From: Sinomonas sp. P10A9 | Lineage (GTDB): Bacteria; Actinomycetota; Actinomycetes; Actinomycetales; Micrococcaceae | Assembly (NCBI RefSeq): GCF_041022165.1 | Contig: NZ_CP163302.1 | Location: forward strand, 62,001 to 126,000 | Reading direction: 5' to 3' | Length of the DNA: 64,000 nucleotides | In this document: in pieces, positions 1 through 8,026 of the stretch | Position numbering within the stretch: position 1 is the stretch's first letter | How the letters are laid out: the number at the start of each line of letters is the position of its first letter | The notes under the pieces: generated by a model | Told to the model about the DNA's origin: nothing | Database searches by the model: none | What the model saw: only the letters and a program-made list of their open reading frames with translations | Position numbers and translations under genes: made by a program

Positions 1-54
1 GACCTGCGCGCCAAGTACGAGGACGCCCGCGGCGCCCAGAGGTGGTTCGGATGA
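1..54 (+). CDS. 3' end of an upstream protein-coding gene (partial)
   Basis: The first frame is open from the window edge to a TGA at 52-54 and encodes the tail DLRAKYEDARGAQRWFG. The stop overlaps the ATG of the aldolase gene at 51 (ATGA), the 4-bp coupling seen throughout this window, so this is most likely the last gene before the aldolase in the same operon. Too little is present to name the product. Confidence 0.6.
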   Translation, partial: DLRAKYEDARGAQRWFG

Positions 55-854
55 GCGCCCTCAACATCGCCCCCGGCGCCCTTCGCGACCGGCTGCGGGC
101 CGGGGAGTCAACGGTAGGCACCTTCGTGGGGCTCGCCTCCTCGGGCGCGGCCGAGGTCTGCGCCGCGGCCGGGGCAGACTGGATCCTCATCGACCTCGAG
201 CACGGCTCGGGCACCGAGGACAGCGTGCGCGACGGGGTCCTCGCCGCGGCCGCGTACGGCGTCCCGACCGTTGTCCGCGTCGAGAGCGCGGAGCGGATCC
301 GGATCGGCAGGGCCCTCGACCAGGCAGCGGCCGGCGTCATGGTGCCCCGCCTCGAGCGCGCCGCCCAGGCGCGCGAGTTCGTGCGGCACCTGAACTACCC
401 GGTGCTCGGCGGCGACCGAGGCGTGGCCACCTACAACCGGGCCTGCCGCTGGGGCATGGACCGGACCCCCCTCACGGCCACCGTGCAGCAGGGCCTCGGG
501 ATCGTCCAGATCGAGACCCTCGGCGCGCTCGCCGAGGCCGAGGAGATCGCGGCGATCGACGGCGTCGACGTCCTCTTCGCCGGGCCCCTCGACCTCTCCT
601 ACTCGCTCGGAGTGCCGCTCGAGTTCGACAACCCGGTCTACACCGACGCGCTCGCCCGCGTGGTCTCCGCCGCGGAGCGCCACGGCAAGGCTGCGGGCAT
701 CCTCGCGCTCGACGGCGCTGCTGCCGCCCGCTACGCGGAGGCCGGCTTCCGGTTCGTCGCGGTCGGCTCCGACTCCACCCTCATGGCCGCCGCACTCCGC
801 GACGCGTTCGCGGCGGCCCGCACCCCTGACCTGCAGAGAAAGGCACTGGCATGA
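51..854 (+). CDS. HpcH/HpaI aldolase family protein
   Basis: This is a class II (metal-dependent) aldolase of the 2-keto-3-deoxy-sugar-acid/HpaI type, expected to cleave a 2-oxo-acid sugar intermediate to pyruvate plus an aldehyde. The 267 residues match the usual family length. Visible motifs are WILIDLEHG near residues 44-52 (the histidine is the family's general base), a glutamate in QIETLGAL, and an aspartate in the VDVLFAGPLDLS stretch (the metal ligands). A GTG at 42 would add three residues; I chose the ATG at 51 because it overlaps the preceding stop. Its own stop overlaps the next start by 4 bp, so it is translationally coupled to the Gfo/Idh gene. The substrate is not deducible; the neighbours suggest a dehydrated sugar or inositol acid. 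Confidence 0.85.
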   Translation: MSALNIAPGALRDRLRAGESTVGTFVGLASSGAAEVCAAAGADWILIDLEHGSGTEDSVRDGVLAAAAYGVPTVVRVESAERIRIGRALDQAAAGVMVPRLERAAQAREFVRHLNYPVLGGDRGVATYNRACRWGMDRTPLTATVQQGLGIVQIETLGALAEAEEIAAIDGVDVLFAGPLDLSYSLGVPLEFDNPVYTDALARVVSAAERHGKAAGILALDGAAAARYAEAGFRFVAVGSDSTLMAAALRDAFAAARTPDLQRKALA

Positions 855-2068
855 CCACCGCACCCGCCCCCCGCACCATCGGCGTGGGACTCATCAGCAT
901 CGGCTGGATGGGCAAGCTCCACGCCCGCGCCTACACGGCCCTTCCGTACGTCTATCCCGAGCTCGGCATCGAGCCGAAGCTCGTCATCGCGGCCGATACC
1001 GAGCCGAGCCGCGTGAAGTTCGCCCAGGACGTCCTCGGCTTCGCGGAAGGCACGGCGGACTACCGCGAGGTGCTCGCCCACCCGGACGTGGACGTCGTCT
1101 CGATCTGTGCCCCGAACTTCCTCCACGCTGAGATCGGGATCGCCGCCGCGAAGGCGGGGAAGCACTTCTGGATCGAGAAGCCCGTGGGCCGCGGCTACGA
1201 GGAGACCGCCGCCGTCCGGGACGCCGCCGTCGAGGCCGGCGTCGTGACCACGATCGGCTACAACTACCGCCACGCACCGGCGGTCGAGCACGCGCGCCGG
1301 CTCGTGGCGGAGGGGAAGCTCGGCCGGATCACCAATGTCCGCGCCTCCTTCTTCTCCGGCTACGCCTCCGAGCCCAACGGTGCCCTCTCCTGGCGATTCG
1401 ACCGCAAGCTCGCCGGCACGGGCGTTCTGGCCGACCTGTTCAGCCACGCGACCGACCTGTGCCAGTATGTTGTCGGCCCCATTGCCGAGGTGACCGCCCT
1501 CACGAGCACCGTGTACGCACAGCGGCCCAAGCTGGCCATGGGAACGGGAACGCACTTCGCAGTCATCGAGAACGGGGAGATGGGGGACGTGGAGAACGAG
1601 GACTACGCCGCGGCGCTGGTCCGCTTCGGCCCGTCCGCCCGCGGCGCCGGCGCGGTCGGCACCGTCGAGGCGTCCCGCGTCGCCGTCGGCCCCGAGTGCG
1701 GCTACCGCATCGAGGTGTACGGCACCGAGGGATCGCTCATGTGGGATTTCGAGCGGATGAACGAGCTCAAGGTCTGCCTCGGGCGGTCCAACGACGAGCA
1801 GGGCTACACGACGGTCAACGCGAGTCCCAAGTACGGCGACTACTCGCACTTCCAGCCCGGTCCGGGCAACAGCATGGGATTCGACGACCTCAAGGTCATC
1901 GAGGCCAAGAAGTTCCTCGTCGCTGTCACTGGAGGGGTTCAGGAGAACTCGAACATCCACGACGCCGCATCCGCCGCGGCCCTCGTCACCGCAGCCGAGG
2001 TCTCCGCGGGGACCGGGCAGTGGCAGAAGGTCGAGGACCTCGACGGCACCACGGCGGCCCGGGTCTAG
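851..2068 (+). CDS. Gfo/Idh/MocA family oxidoreductase
   Basis: This is an NAD(P)-dependent sugar/polyol dehydrogenase of 405 residues. The N-terminal Rossmann fold carries a glycine-rich loop (VGLISIGWMGKLHARAY, residues about 12-28). The family EKP signature (WIEKPVG) lies at residues 109-111, where the lysine contacts cofactor and substrate. The C-terminal alpha/beta domain includes GTEGSLMWDFER, the usual Gfo substrate-domain strand. It is about 50 residues longer than a minimal family member. It overlaps the aldolase stop by 4 bp, and the LacI gene starts 2 bases after its stop. It probably oxidises a sugar hydroxyl to a ketone before dehydration or aldol cleavage; the exact substrate is unknown. 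Confidence 0.88.
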   Translation: MTTAPAPRTIGVGLISIGWMGKLHARAYTALPYVYPELGIEPKLVIAADTEPSRVKFAQDVLGFAEGTADYREVLAHPDVDVVSICAPNFLHAEIGIAAAKAGKHFWIEKPVGRGYEETAAVRDAAVEAGVVTTIGYNYRHAPAVEHARRLVAEGKLGRITNVRASFFSGYASEPNGALSWRFDRKLAGTGVLADLFSHATDLCQYVVGPIAEVTALTSTVYAQRPKLAMGTGTHFAVIENGEMGDVENEDYAAALVRFGPSARGAGAVGTVEASRVAVGPECGYRIEVYGTEGSLMWDFERMNELKVCLGRSNDEQGYTTVNASPKYGDYSHFQPGPGNSMGFDDLKVIEAKKFLVAVTGGVQENSNIHDAASAAALVTAAEVSAGTGQWQKVEDLDGTTAARV

Positions 2069-2070
2069 CC

Positions 2071-3093
2071 ATGCCAGCCGTCTCCGCAGGAAGGCCGACT
2101 ATCCGGGACGTGGCCCAACGGGCCGGCGTCTCGAAGTCCCTCGTCTCGCTCGTGCTGCGCAATTCGCCACGGGTGAGTGAGGAGCGCCGCCTGCGGGTGC
2201 TGGAAGTGATGAAGGACATGGGGTACGAGCTCAACATCGCCGCCCGCTCCCTCGCGACGCGGGCGAGCGGGACCGTGGGGGTGCTGGTCAGCGACCTGCA
2301 CAACCCGTGGGCGTTCGACGTCGTCGACGCCGCCCGCCCCGTCCTCGAGGAAGCCGGCCACACGGTGCTGTTCAGCGCTGTGACCTCCTCGCGGGCGGGC
2401 GACGGCGTGGACACCTCGCTCCTGCAGGCGTACCGCGACCTGCGCGTCGCGGGGCTCCTCGTGATCGGGTCGGTTCCGGACACGGCGCCGTTCAGGGAGG
2501 CGATCGGGGCGGGCGCGGTCGTGTTCGCTGGCGGCGGCCCGGACTACATCGACACGGCGGACATCGTCCGCGGTGACGATGCGGCCGGGACGTCCATGGT
2601 CGTCGAGCACCTCGTGGGGCTGGGGCACGAGCGGATCGTGCACCTCGGCGGGTCCGGCGGGTCGGTCGCCCGGGAGCGGTCCGATGCCTACACCGAGGCC
2701 ATGGAACGTCACGGCCTCGGCCGCTACGCGAAGGTCCTGCCGGCCGACTTCTCCCAGGAGTCGGGATACGCGGCCGCGTGCCGGGCGCTCGCGGGCGACG
2801 GCGGTCGGCCGCCGACGGCCCTCGCGTGCGTCAACGACCTGGCCGCACTCGGAGCCATGACCGCGGCCGACGAGCGCGGGGCCACGGTCGCGATCACGGG
2901 CTACGACAACATCTCCCTCGGGGCGATGCCACGCCTGTCCCTGACCACCGTCGACCCGGACAGCGCCACCATCGGCCTGCTCGGGGCAACCTCGCTCCTG
3001 AACCGCATCTCCGGCGATGGCGGCGACTCCTTCATCCACCGGCCTGTCACCCCGCGCCTCGTGGTCCGCAACTCGAGCCGAATCGGCCTCTGA
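2071..3093 (+). CDS. LacI family transcriptional regulator
   Basis: This 340-residue protein has an N-terminal LacI helix-turn-helix (IRDVAQRAGVSKSLVSLVL, about residues 10-28), then the hinge segment and a periplasmic-binding-protein-like effector domain (GVLVSDLHNPWAFDVV; late GYDNISLGAMPRLSLTTVD motif). The ATG at 2071 lies 2 bases after the Gfo/Idh stop, so the regulator is encoded inside the operon it presumably controls, an unusual but known layout that gives autoregulation. The likely inducer is a sugar or polyol degraded by the neighbours. Its operators would lie upstream of the window, since no palindrome is visible inside locus A. Confidence 0.9.
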   Translation: MPAVSAGRPTIRDVAQRAGVSKSLVSLVLRNSPRVSEERRLRVLEVMKDMGYELNIAARSLATRASGTVGVLVSDLHNPWAFDVVDAARPVLEEAGHTVLFSAVTSSRAGDGVDTSLLQAYRDLRVAGLLVIGSVPDTAPFREAIGAGAVVFAGGGPDYIDTADIVRGDDAAGTSMVVEHLVGLGHERIVHLGGSGGSVARERSDAYTEAMERHGLGRYAKVLPADFSQESGYAAACRALAGDGGRPPTALACVNDLAALGAMTAADERGATVAITGYDNISLGAMPRLSLTTVDPDSATIGLLGATSLLNRISGDGGDSFIHRPVTPRLVVRNSSRIGL

Positions 3094-3194
3094 CCCTTTT
3101 CACCCTCCCGACGCACGACGCCGCGTGGCGGCCGAGCGCCGGCCGCGCACCCGCCGTCGTGCGCGGCTCCACCGACCTTCTGTTGAGGACACCG

Positions 3195-4169
3195 ATGTCT
3201 CCCACCTCCGAACCCCAGACCAGCCGGCACGAGCCGGTTGCCCACGCGACCGCGCCCCAGACCATCGTCGCGCTGGGCCCGCTCGAGCCAGCCCTCGTCG
3301 AGCCCCTGCTGTCCGCGCACCAGCGCCTCGTCCTCGAGCCGCGCGAGGAGGATCTCGCCGTCGCCGACGCCGCGATCGTCCGTGCCGCGTACACCGTGGA
3401 CCGGGCGCTCCTGGACCGGATGCCAGTCCTGAAGGTGCTGGCCCGCACCGGCGTGGGCACCGACCTGGTGGACGTCGCCGAGGCCGCGCGGCGCGGGATT
3501 CCGGTGGTCATCACCCCGGGAAGCAACACGGCGGCGGTCGCGGAGGGCGTCTTCGCCCATCTTCTTGCCCTCGTCAAGCGGATCCGGCCCCTCACCGCGC
3601 TCGTGCGCGAGGGCCGGTGGGACGAGCGCGACGCCGGCGCCGTGGGCGACCTCGACGGGTTCACGCTGGGAATCGTGGGCTACGGCCGCATCGGCCGCCG
3701 CGTCGAGCGCATCGCGCAGGCCTTCGACCTGCGCGTCGTCGCGTTCGACCCGTACGTCGACGTCCCGGAGGCCATCCGTGCGGACACTCTGGACGACCTG
3801 GTTGCCGCGAGCGACTTCGTGACCCTCCACGTCCCGCTCACTCCCGAGAACACGAACCTCATCGACGCGCGGAAGCTCGCGCTCCTGCGCCCCGGCAGCG
3901 CCCTGATCAACTGCAGCCGCGGCGGGCTCGTGGACCTCGACGCCGCCCACGCCGCCCTCGGCGCGGGGACCCTCGCCGGCCTGGGGCTCGACGTCTTCGA
4001 TCCGGAACCCCCGGCACACCACCCCGTCTTCGACCACGAGAACGTCACCCTGACCCCCCACCTCATGGGCTTCACGCGCCAGGGCATGGCCCACACCGTG
4101 CGGGACGCCGTCCAAGGCGCCCTCGACGTCCTCGCCGGCCGGACGCCCCCCGCGGTGGCCCGGCCATGA
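3195..4169 (+). CDS. D-isomer-specific 2-hydroxyacid dehydrogenase (NAD-dependent)
   Basis: This 324-residue dehydrogenase belongs to the phosphoglycerate dehydrogenase/CtBP family, reversibly oxidising a D-2-hydroxyacid to a 2-oxoacid. The NAD-binding GxGxxG (VGYGRIGRRVE) is near residues 160-170. The catalytic arginine is in NCSRGGLVD (about 240), the glutamate in DVFDPEPP (about 270) and the histidine in LTPHLMG (about 288), so the full triad is present. I chose ATG 3195; about 100 bases separate it from the LacI stop. The next gene begins about 50 bases downstream in the same direction. It probably handles a sugar-acid intermediate of locus A; a serine-biosynthesis role is unlikely given the context and the lack of an ACT domain. 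Confidence 0.85.
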   Translation: MSPTSEPQTSRHEPVAHATAPQTIVALGPLEPALVEPLLSAHQRLVLEPREEDLAVADAAIVRAAYTVDRALLDRMPVLKVLARTGVGTDLVDVAEAARRGIPVVITPGSNTAAVAEGVFAHLLALVKRIRPLTALVREGRWDERDAGAVGDLDGFTLGIVGYGRIGRRVERIAQAFDLRVVAFDPYVDVPEAIRADTLDDLVAASDFVTLHVPLTPENTNLIDARKLALLRPGSALINCSRGGLVDLDAAHAALGAGTLAGLGLDVFDPEPPAHHPVFDHENVTLTPHLMGFTRQGMAHTVRDAVQGALDVLAGRTPPAVARP

Positions 4170-4220
4170 CCCCCACTCAGATCCCCTCGACCGTCCCGAC
4201 CCTCCTGAAAGGCCCCCACC

Positions 4221-5249
4221 ATGTCCATTGATCGCCGCCTGCGCCTCGCCCTCTTCGGATCCGGTCGGATCGGCCAGGTCCACGCACGGAACGTTGCCGC
4301 CCACCCCGACCTTGAGCTCGCACTCATCGCGGACCCGTTCATCGACGGTGCCCGGCGCCTCGCCGCCGCGACCGGCGCGCGCGCCGTCGAGAGCGCGGAC
4401 GAGGTCTTCGCCGAGCCCGGCCTCGACGGAGTGATCATCGGCTCGCCGACCAGCACCCACGTGGGCCTCATCGAACAGGCCGTCCGCCACGGCATCGCCG
4501 CCCTCTGCGAGAAGCCCATCGACCTGGACCTCGACACCGCGCTGGCCTGCCGCGAACGCATCAGCGGCACGTCCGTGCCGATCATGCTCGGGTTCAACCG
4601 CCGCTTCGACCCGGCGTTCGCCTCCGTGCAGGCCCGGGTCGCGGCCGGCGAGGTCGGCCGGCTCGAGCAGCTCACCATCATCAGCCGCGACCCGGCCCCG
4701 GCCCCGCGGGACTACATCGCGGGATCCGGCGGCATCTTCCGCGACATGACCATCCATGATCTCGACATGGCACGGTTCTTCGTCCCGGACATCACCGAGG
4801 TCACGGCCGTCGGGACGAACGTGTTCAGCAGCGACATCGAGGAGCTCGGCGACTACGACTCCGCCGTCGTGACCCTGCGCGGCCGCGGCGGCGAGATCGT
4901 CACGATCACCAACTCGCGGCATTGCGCATTCGGCTACGACCAGCGTCTCGAGGCCTTCGGCGCCGACGGCGCGCTCGCGGCGGGCAACGTGACCCCGACG
5001 ACGGTGCGGAAGTACGGCGCCGCCGGAACCGAGGCGGCCGAGGCGTACCAGCCGTTCTTCCTCGAGCGCTATGCACAGGCGTACCAGTCGGAACTCGCGG
5101 CCTTCGCCACGTCCATCCGCACCGGCGCACCGTGCTCGCCCAGTTTCGACGACGGCGTGGCCGCCCTCATCCTGGCCAACGCCGCCACCGAGTCGGCAGC
5201 GACCGGCCGATCCGTCGCGGTCCAGCCCGTCACCGCAGGAAGGGACTGA
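4221..5249 (+). CDS. iolG: Inositol 2-dehydrogenase-like Gfo/Idh/MocA oxidoreductase
   Basis: Of the Gfo/Idh proteins here, this 342-residue one most resembles myo-inositol 2-dehydrogenase, which oxidises myo-inositol to 2-keto-myo-inositol with NAD. Evidence is the GSGRIGQVHARN cofactor loop (residues about 12-23), CEKPIDLDL with E97-K98-P99, and the GGIFRDMTIHDLDMARFF stretch near residue 170 that carries the catalytic Asp/His pair in IolG enzymes. An AAAGG-type ribosome site precedes the ATG. An SDR and an IolE-like dehydratase follow at once, consistent with dehydrogenation followed by dehydration. It could instead act on scyllo- or chiro-inositol or another cyclitol; the symbol is by resemblance. 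Confidence 0.75.
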   Translation: MSIDRRLRLALFGSGRIGQVHARNVAAHPDLELALIADPFIDGARRLAAATGARAVESADEVFAEPGLDGVIIGSPTSTHVGLIEQAVRHGIAALCEKPIDLDLDTALACRERISGTSVPIMLGFNRRFDPAFASVQARVAAGEVGRLEQLTIISRDPAPAPRDYIAGSGGIFRDMTIHDLDMARFFVPDITEVTAVGTNVFSSDIEELGDYDSAVVTLRGRGGEIVTITNSRHCAFGYDQRLEAFGADGALAAGNVTPTTVRKYGAAGTEAAEAYQPFFLERYAQAYQSELAAFATSIRTGAPCSPSFDDGVAALILANAATESAATGRSVAVQPVTAGRD

Positions 5250-5251
5250 CC

Positions 5252-6034
5252 ATGGCCGGACAGCTGCAGGACAGGATCGTCCTCGTCAGCGGCGGGACCC
5301 AGGGTCTCGGAGCCGGGATCGCCCGCCGGTCCGCCGAGGAGGGTGCAGCCGGCGTCGTCATCACCGGCAGGAACGCGGCCGCCGGGGAGAAAGCCAGGGC
5401 CGAGCTCGAGGAGCTCGGCACGCGCGCGCTCTTCGTCCCGACCGATCTGGCCGACGTCGAACAGGCCCGCGCCTCGGTCCATGCCGCCATCCGCGAGTTC
5501 GGGCGGCTCGACTGCGTGGCCAACGCCGCCGGCCTCACCACCCGAGGCACCTTCCTCGACACCGAGCCGGATCTCTTCGACGCCCATATCGCCGTCAACC
5601 TCAAGTCGCCGTTCTTCATCATGGCGGAGGCGATCCGTCATCTCGTGGACCGGAAGTCGCCGGGGACGATCGTCAACGTCATCTCCATCGCGGAGCACGG
5701 GGGCCAGTCCTACCTCGCCCCCTACGTCGCGGCCAAGGCAGGCCTCGCCGGCGCCACGCGCAACGCCGCGCACGCCCACCGCTGGGACCGCATCAGGATC
5801 AACGGACTCAACATCGGCTGGACCGCCACAGAGGGCGAGGCGGCCACCCAGAAGAAGTTCCACGGCGCCGAACAGGACTGGCTCGAGAAGGCCAGCGCCA
5901 AGGTGCCCATGGGCAAGCTCGGCCAGGTCGACGAGATCGCCGAGTTCGCCGTCTTCCTCCTCTCCGAGCGGAGTGGAGTCGTCACCGGATCGGTCATCGA
6001 CTGGGACCAGAACGTCATCGGAGGTTCAGAATGA
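5252..6034 (+). CDS. SDR family NAD(P)-dependent oxidoreductase
   Basis: This is a classical short-chain dehydrogenase/reductase of 260 residues. The cofactor motif GGTQGLGAGIA is near residue 13, the NAA(G) motif (VANAAGLTT) near 90, the catalytic serine in NVISIAEH near 144, and Y158-x3-K162 in YVAAKAGL. The ATG is 2 bases after the iolG-like stop and the end overlaps the next ATG by 4 bp, so it is a core operon member. In inositol and sugar pathways such SDRs interconvert keto and hydroxy intermediates. The C-terminal WDQNVIGGSE is typical of SDRs annotated as sugar-acid dehydrogenases; the substrate is not determined. Confidence 0.85.
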   Translation: MAGQLQDRIVLVSGGTQGLGAGIARRSAEEGAAGVVITGRNAAAGEKARAELEELGTRALFVPTDLADVEQARASVHAAIREFGRLDCVANAAGLTTRGTFLDTEPDLFDAHIAVNLKSPFFIMAEAIRHLVDRKSPGTIVNVISIAEHGGQSYLAPYVAAKAGLAGATRNAAHAHRWDRIRINGLNIGWTATEGEAATQKKFHGAEQDWLEKASAKVPMGKLGQVDEIAEFAVFLLSERSGVVTGSVIDWDQNVIGGSE

Positions 6035-6987
6035 ACACGAACATCAGCACCCGCCTCGCCGCCGCCCCGATCTCGTGGGGCGTGTGCGAGGTCCCCAATT
6101 GGGGCTACCAGCTCGACGCCGACCGCGTCCTGTCCGAGATGGCCGAACTCGGCGTGACCGCGACCGAGTTCGGGCCCGCCGGGTTCCTGCCCACCGAGCC
6201 CGGTCCCCGCGCCGAGGTCCTCTCCCGGTACGGACTCCAGGCCATCGGAGGCTTCTTCCCCGTCATCCTGCACGACGCCGGCAAGGACCCCCTCGAGGCC
6301 GTGCAGCCCGAGCTCGACGCCTACGAGGCAGCCGGCGCGCAGGTCATGGTCCTCGCGGCTGAGACCGGGGTCGAGGGCTACGACCAGCGGCACGAGCTCG
6401 ACGCCGAGGGATGGACCCTCTTCGGCCGGAACCTCGACCGGATCGTGCGGGCCGCCGCGGACCGCGGGGTCGCCGCCGTCCTGCACCCGCACGTGGGCAC
6501 GATGGTCGAGTCCGCCGCGGACGTCCGCCGGGTGCTCGACGACACGTCAGCGGACCTGTGCCTCGACACGGGCCACCTGCTCATCGGCGGCACAGACCCC
6601 CGCGCCCTGGCCCGCGAATTCGCCTCGCGGATCGGCCACACCCACCTCAAGGACGTGCGGGCCGAGCTCGCCGCCCGGGTGCAGGCAGGCGACCTGACGT
6701 ACACGGACGCGGTCAAGGCGGGCATGTACGTTCCGCTCGGGCAGGGCGACGTCGGCATCGCGGACATCGTCGCGAGCCTGACGGCATCCGGCTATCGCGG
6801 GTGGTTCACGATGGAGCAGGATACGATCCTCGAGACCGTCCCCGAAGGCGACGGGCCGGCGTCGGACGTCCGCATTTCCGTCGCGTTCCTGCGCTCGCTC
6901 GAAGACGCCGCGCAGGGCACGGCGAAGGGCACTGCGCACGACGGCGGGGCGCTCGCCGGTGGCTCCGCGCGCGGCGGGGCGGCGTGA
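6031..6987 (+). CDS. iolE: Myo-inosose-2 dehydratase-like TIM-barrel protein
   Basis: This 318-residue xylose-isomerase-like TIM barrel resembles actinobacterial IolE, which dehydrates 2-keto-myo-inositol. PISWGVCEVPNWG opens the barrel (residues about 13-25). Predicted metal ligands sit in LHPHVGTMVE (about 151-160), LCLDTGHLLIGG (about 176-187), HTHLKDV (about 203-209) and the late MEQDTI glutamate (about 261). PLGQGDVGI is also typical of the family. It overlaps both neighbours by 4 bp. A low-complexity tail after residue 295 (TAKGTAHDGGALAGGS) is probably not part of the fold. Preceded by an IolG-like enzyme, it fits inositol catabolism, though iolB, iolC and iolD are not in the window. 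Confidence 0.78.
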   Translation: MNTNISTRLAAAPISWGVCEVPNWGYQLDADRVLSEMAELGVTATEFGPAGFLPTEPGPRAEVLSRYGLQAIGGFFPVILHDAGKDPLEAVQPELDAYEAAGAQVMVLAAETGVEGYDQRHELDAEGWTLFGRNLDRIVRAAADRGVAAVLHPHVGTMVESAADVRRVLDDTSADLCLDTGHLLIGGTDPRALAREFASRIGHTHLKDVRAELAARVQAGDLTYTDAVKAGMYVPLGQGDVGIADIVASLTASGYRGWFTMEQDTILETVPEGDGPASDVRISVAFLRSLEDAAQGTAKGTAHDGGALAGGSARGGAA

Positions 6988-7991
6988 GCACCGTCCGCTG
7001 GGGCGTGCTCACGACGGCGCGCATCGCCCAGAACCGCTTCCTGCCGGCGGCTGGCCGTGCGCGCGGCGCAGCTGTCGTGGCCATCAGCAGCACGAGCGGG
7101 CGAGCGGAGGAGGTCGCCGGACGCTTCGGCATCCCGGCGGCGTACGGCTCGCACGAGGAGCTGCTCGCCGATCCAGGCGTCGAGGCCGTGTACGTCCCGT
7201 TCCCCAACAGCCTGCATGCCGAATGGGCGCTCCGGGCGGTTGAGACGGGCAAGCACGTCCTGTGCGAGAAGCCGCTCGTCGCCTCCGCGGGCGAGCTCGC
7301 CCACCTCGCGGACGCAGCCGCGAGGCGGGGGGTCAAGGTCATGGAGGCCTTCATGTACCGCTTCCACCCGCAGCACGCCAAGGTCCGCGAGCTGCTCGAC
7401 AGTGGCCGGATCGGCGACGTCGTCTCGATCCATGCCCGCTTCCACTTCGCGATGGATCGCCAGCCGGGCGAGCCGCGCCTGAAGCCGGGGTTCGACGGCG
7501 GCGCCCTCAACGACATCGGGTGCTACGGCGTCGACGCGCTCAACCATCTCATGGATGCGCCGCCGCGGTCCGTCTACGCGCGTGGCACGAGCCACTCTGA
7601 TCCCGTGGAAACGAGCATGGCAGCCATCCTCGACTACGGCGGCGTGCTCGCCACGCTCGACTGCGGCTTCGAGGGCCCGCGGACCAATACGCTGCAGATC
7701 ATCGGAACGCTCGGCCACATCACGCTCGACAAGGCCTTCGACCCCGACCCCACGGAAACGGCGAACGTGACCGTGGCCAGCAGGTCAGGGGAGGCCGAGA
7801 CCTTCGCCTTCACGGGCGACGCGTTCCGGTCGGAGATCGAGCAGTTCAGCGAGTGGACCCGCTCCGACGGCCCCACCATGCCGTTCCAGGAGCTGACCCA
7901 GCGCAGCCTTGCCGTCCGCGCGGCCCTGCACGCCTCGCTCGCCTCCGGCCAGCCGCAGGCAGTGACCCCCGCCGACGCCGTCGTCGGCTGA
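6984..7991 (+). CDS. Gfo/Idh/MocA family oxidoreductase
   Basis: This 335-residue NAD(P)-dependent dehydrogenase belongs to the subgroup that includes glucose-fructose oxidoreductase and dihydrodiol dehydrogenase. The N-terminus is VRWGVLTTARIAQNRFLPA, CEKPL carries E95-K96-P97, and MEAFMYRFHPQH is the characteristic helix of this subgroup. A GGALNDIGCYG stretch near 170 holds the catalytic region. The GTG at 6984 overlaps the iolE-like stop (GTGA) and gives the family length; a longer reading of the same frame would intrude deep into iolE. It is separated by only 35 bases from the downstream aldehyde dehydrogenase. The substrate is probably a sugar or cyclitol ketone. Confidence 0.87.
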   Translation: MSTVRWGVLTTARIAQNRFLPAAGRARGAAVVAISSTSGRAEEVAGRFGIPAAYGSHEELLADPGVEAVYVPFPNSLHAEWALRAVETGKHVLCEKPLVASAGELAHLADAAARRGVKVMEAFMYRFHPQHAKVRELLDSGRIGDVVSIHARFHFAMDRQPGEPRLKPGFDGGALNDIGCYGVDALNHLMDAPPRSVYARGTSHSDPVETSMAAILDYGGVLATLDCGFEGPRTNTLQIIGTLGHITLDKAFDPDPTETANVTVASRSGEAETFAFTGDAFRSEIEQFSEWTRSDGPTMPFQELTQRSLAVRAALHASLASGQPQAVTPADAVVG

Positions 7992-8026
7992 TTCCATCCC
8001 CTTCTCATTCCCACAGGAGTTAGATC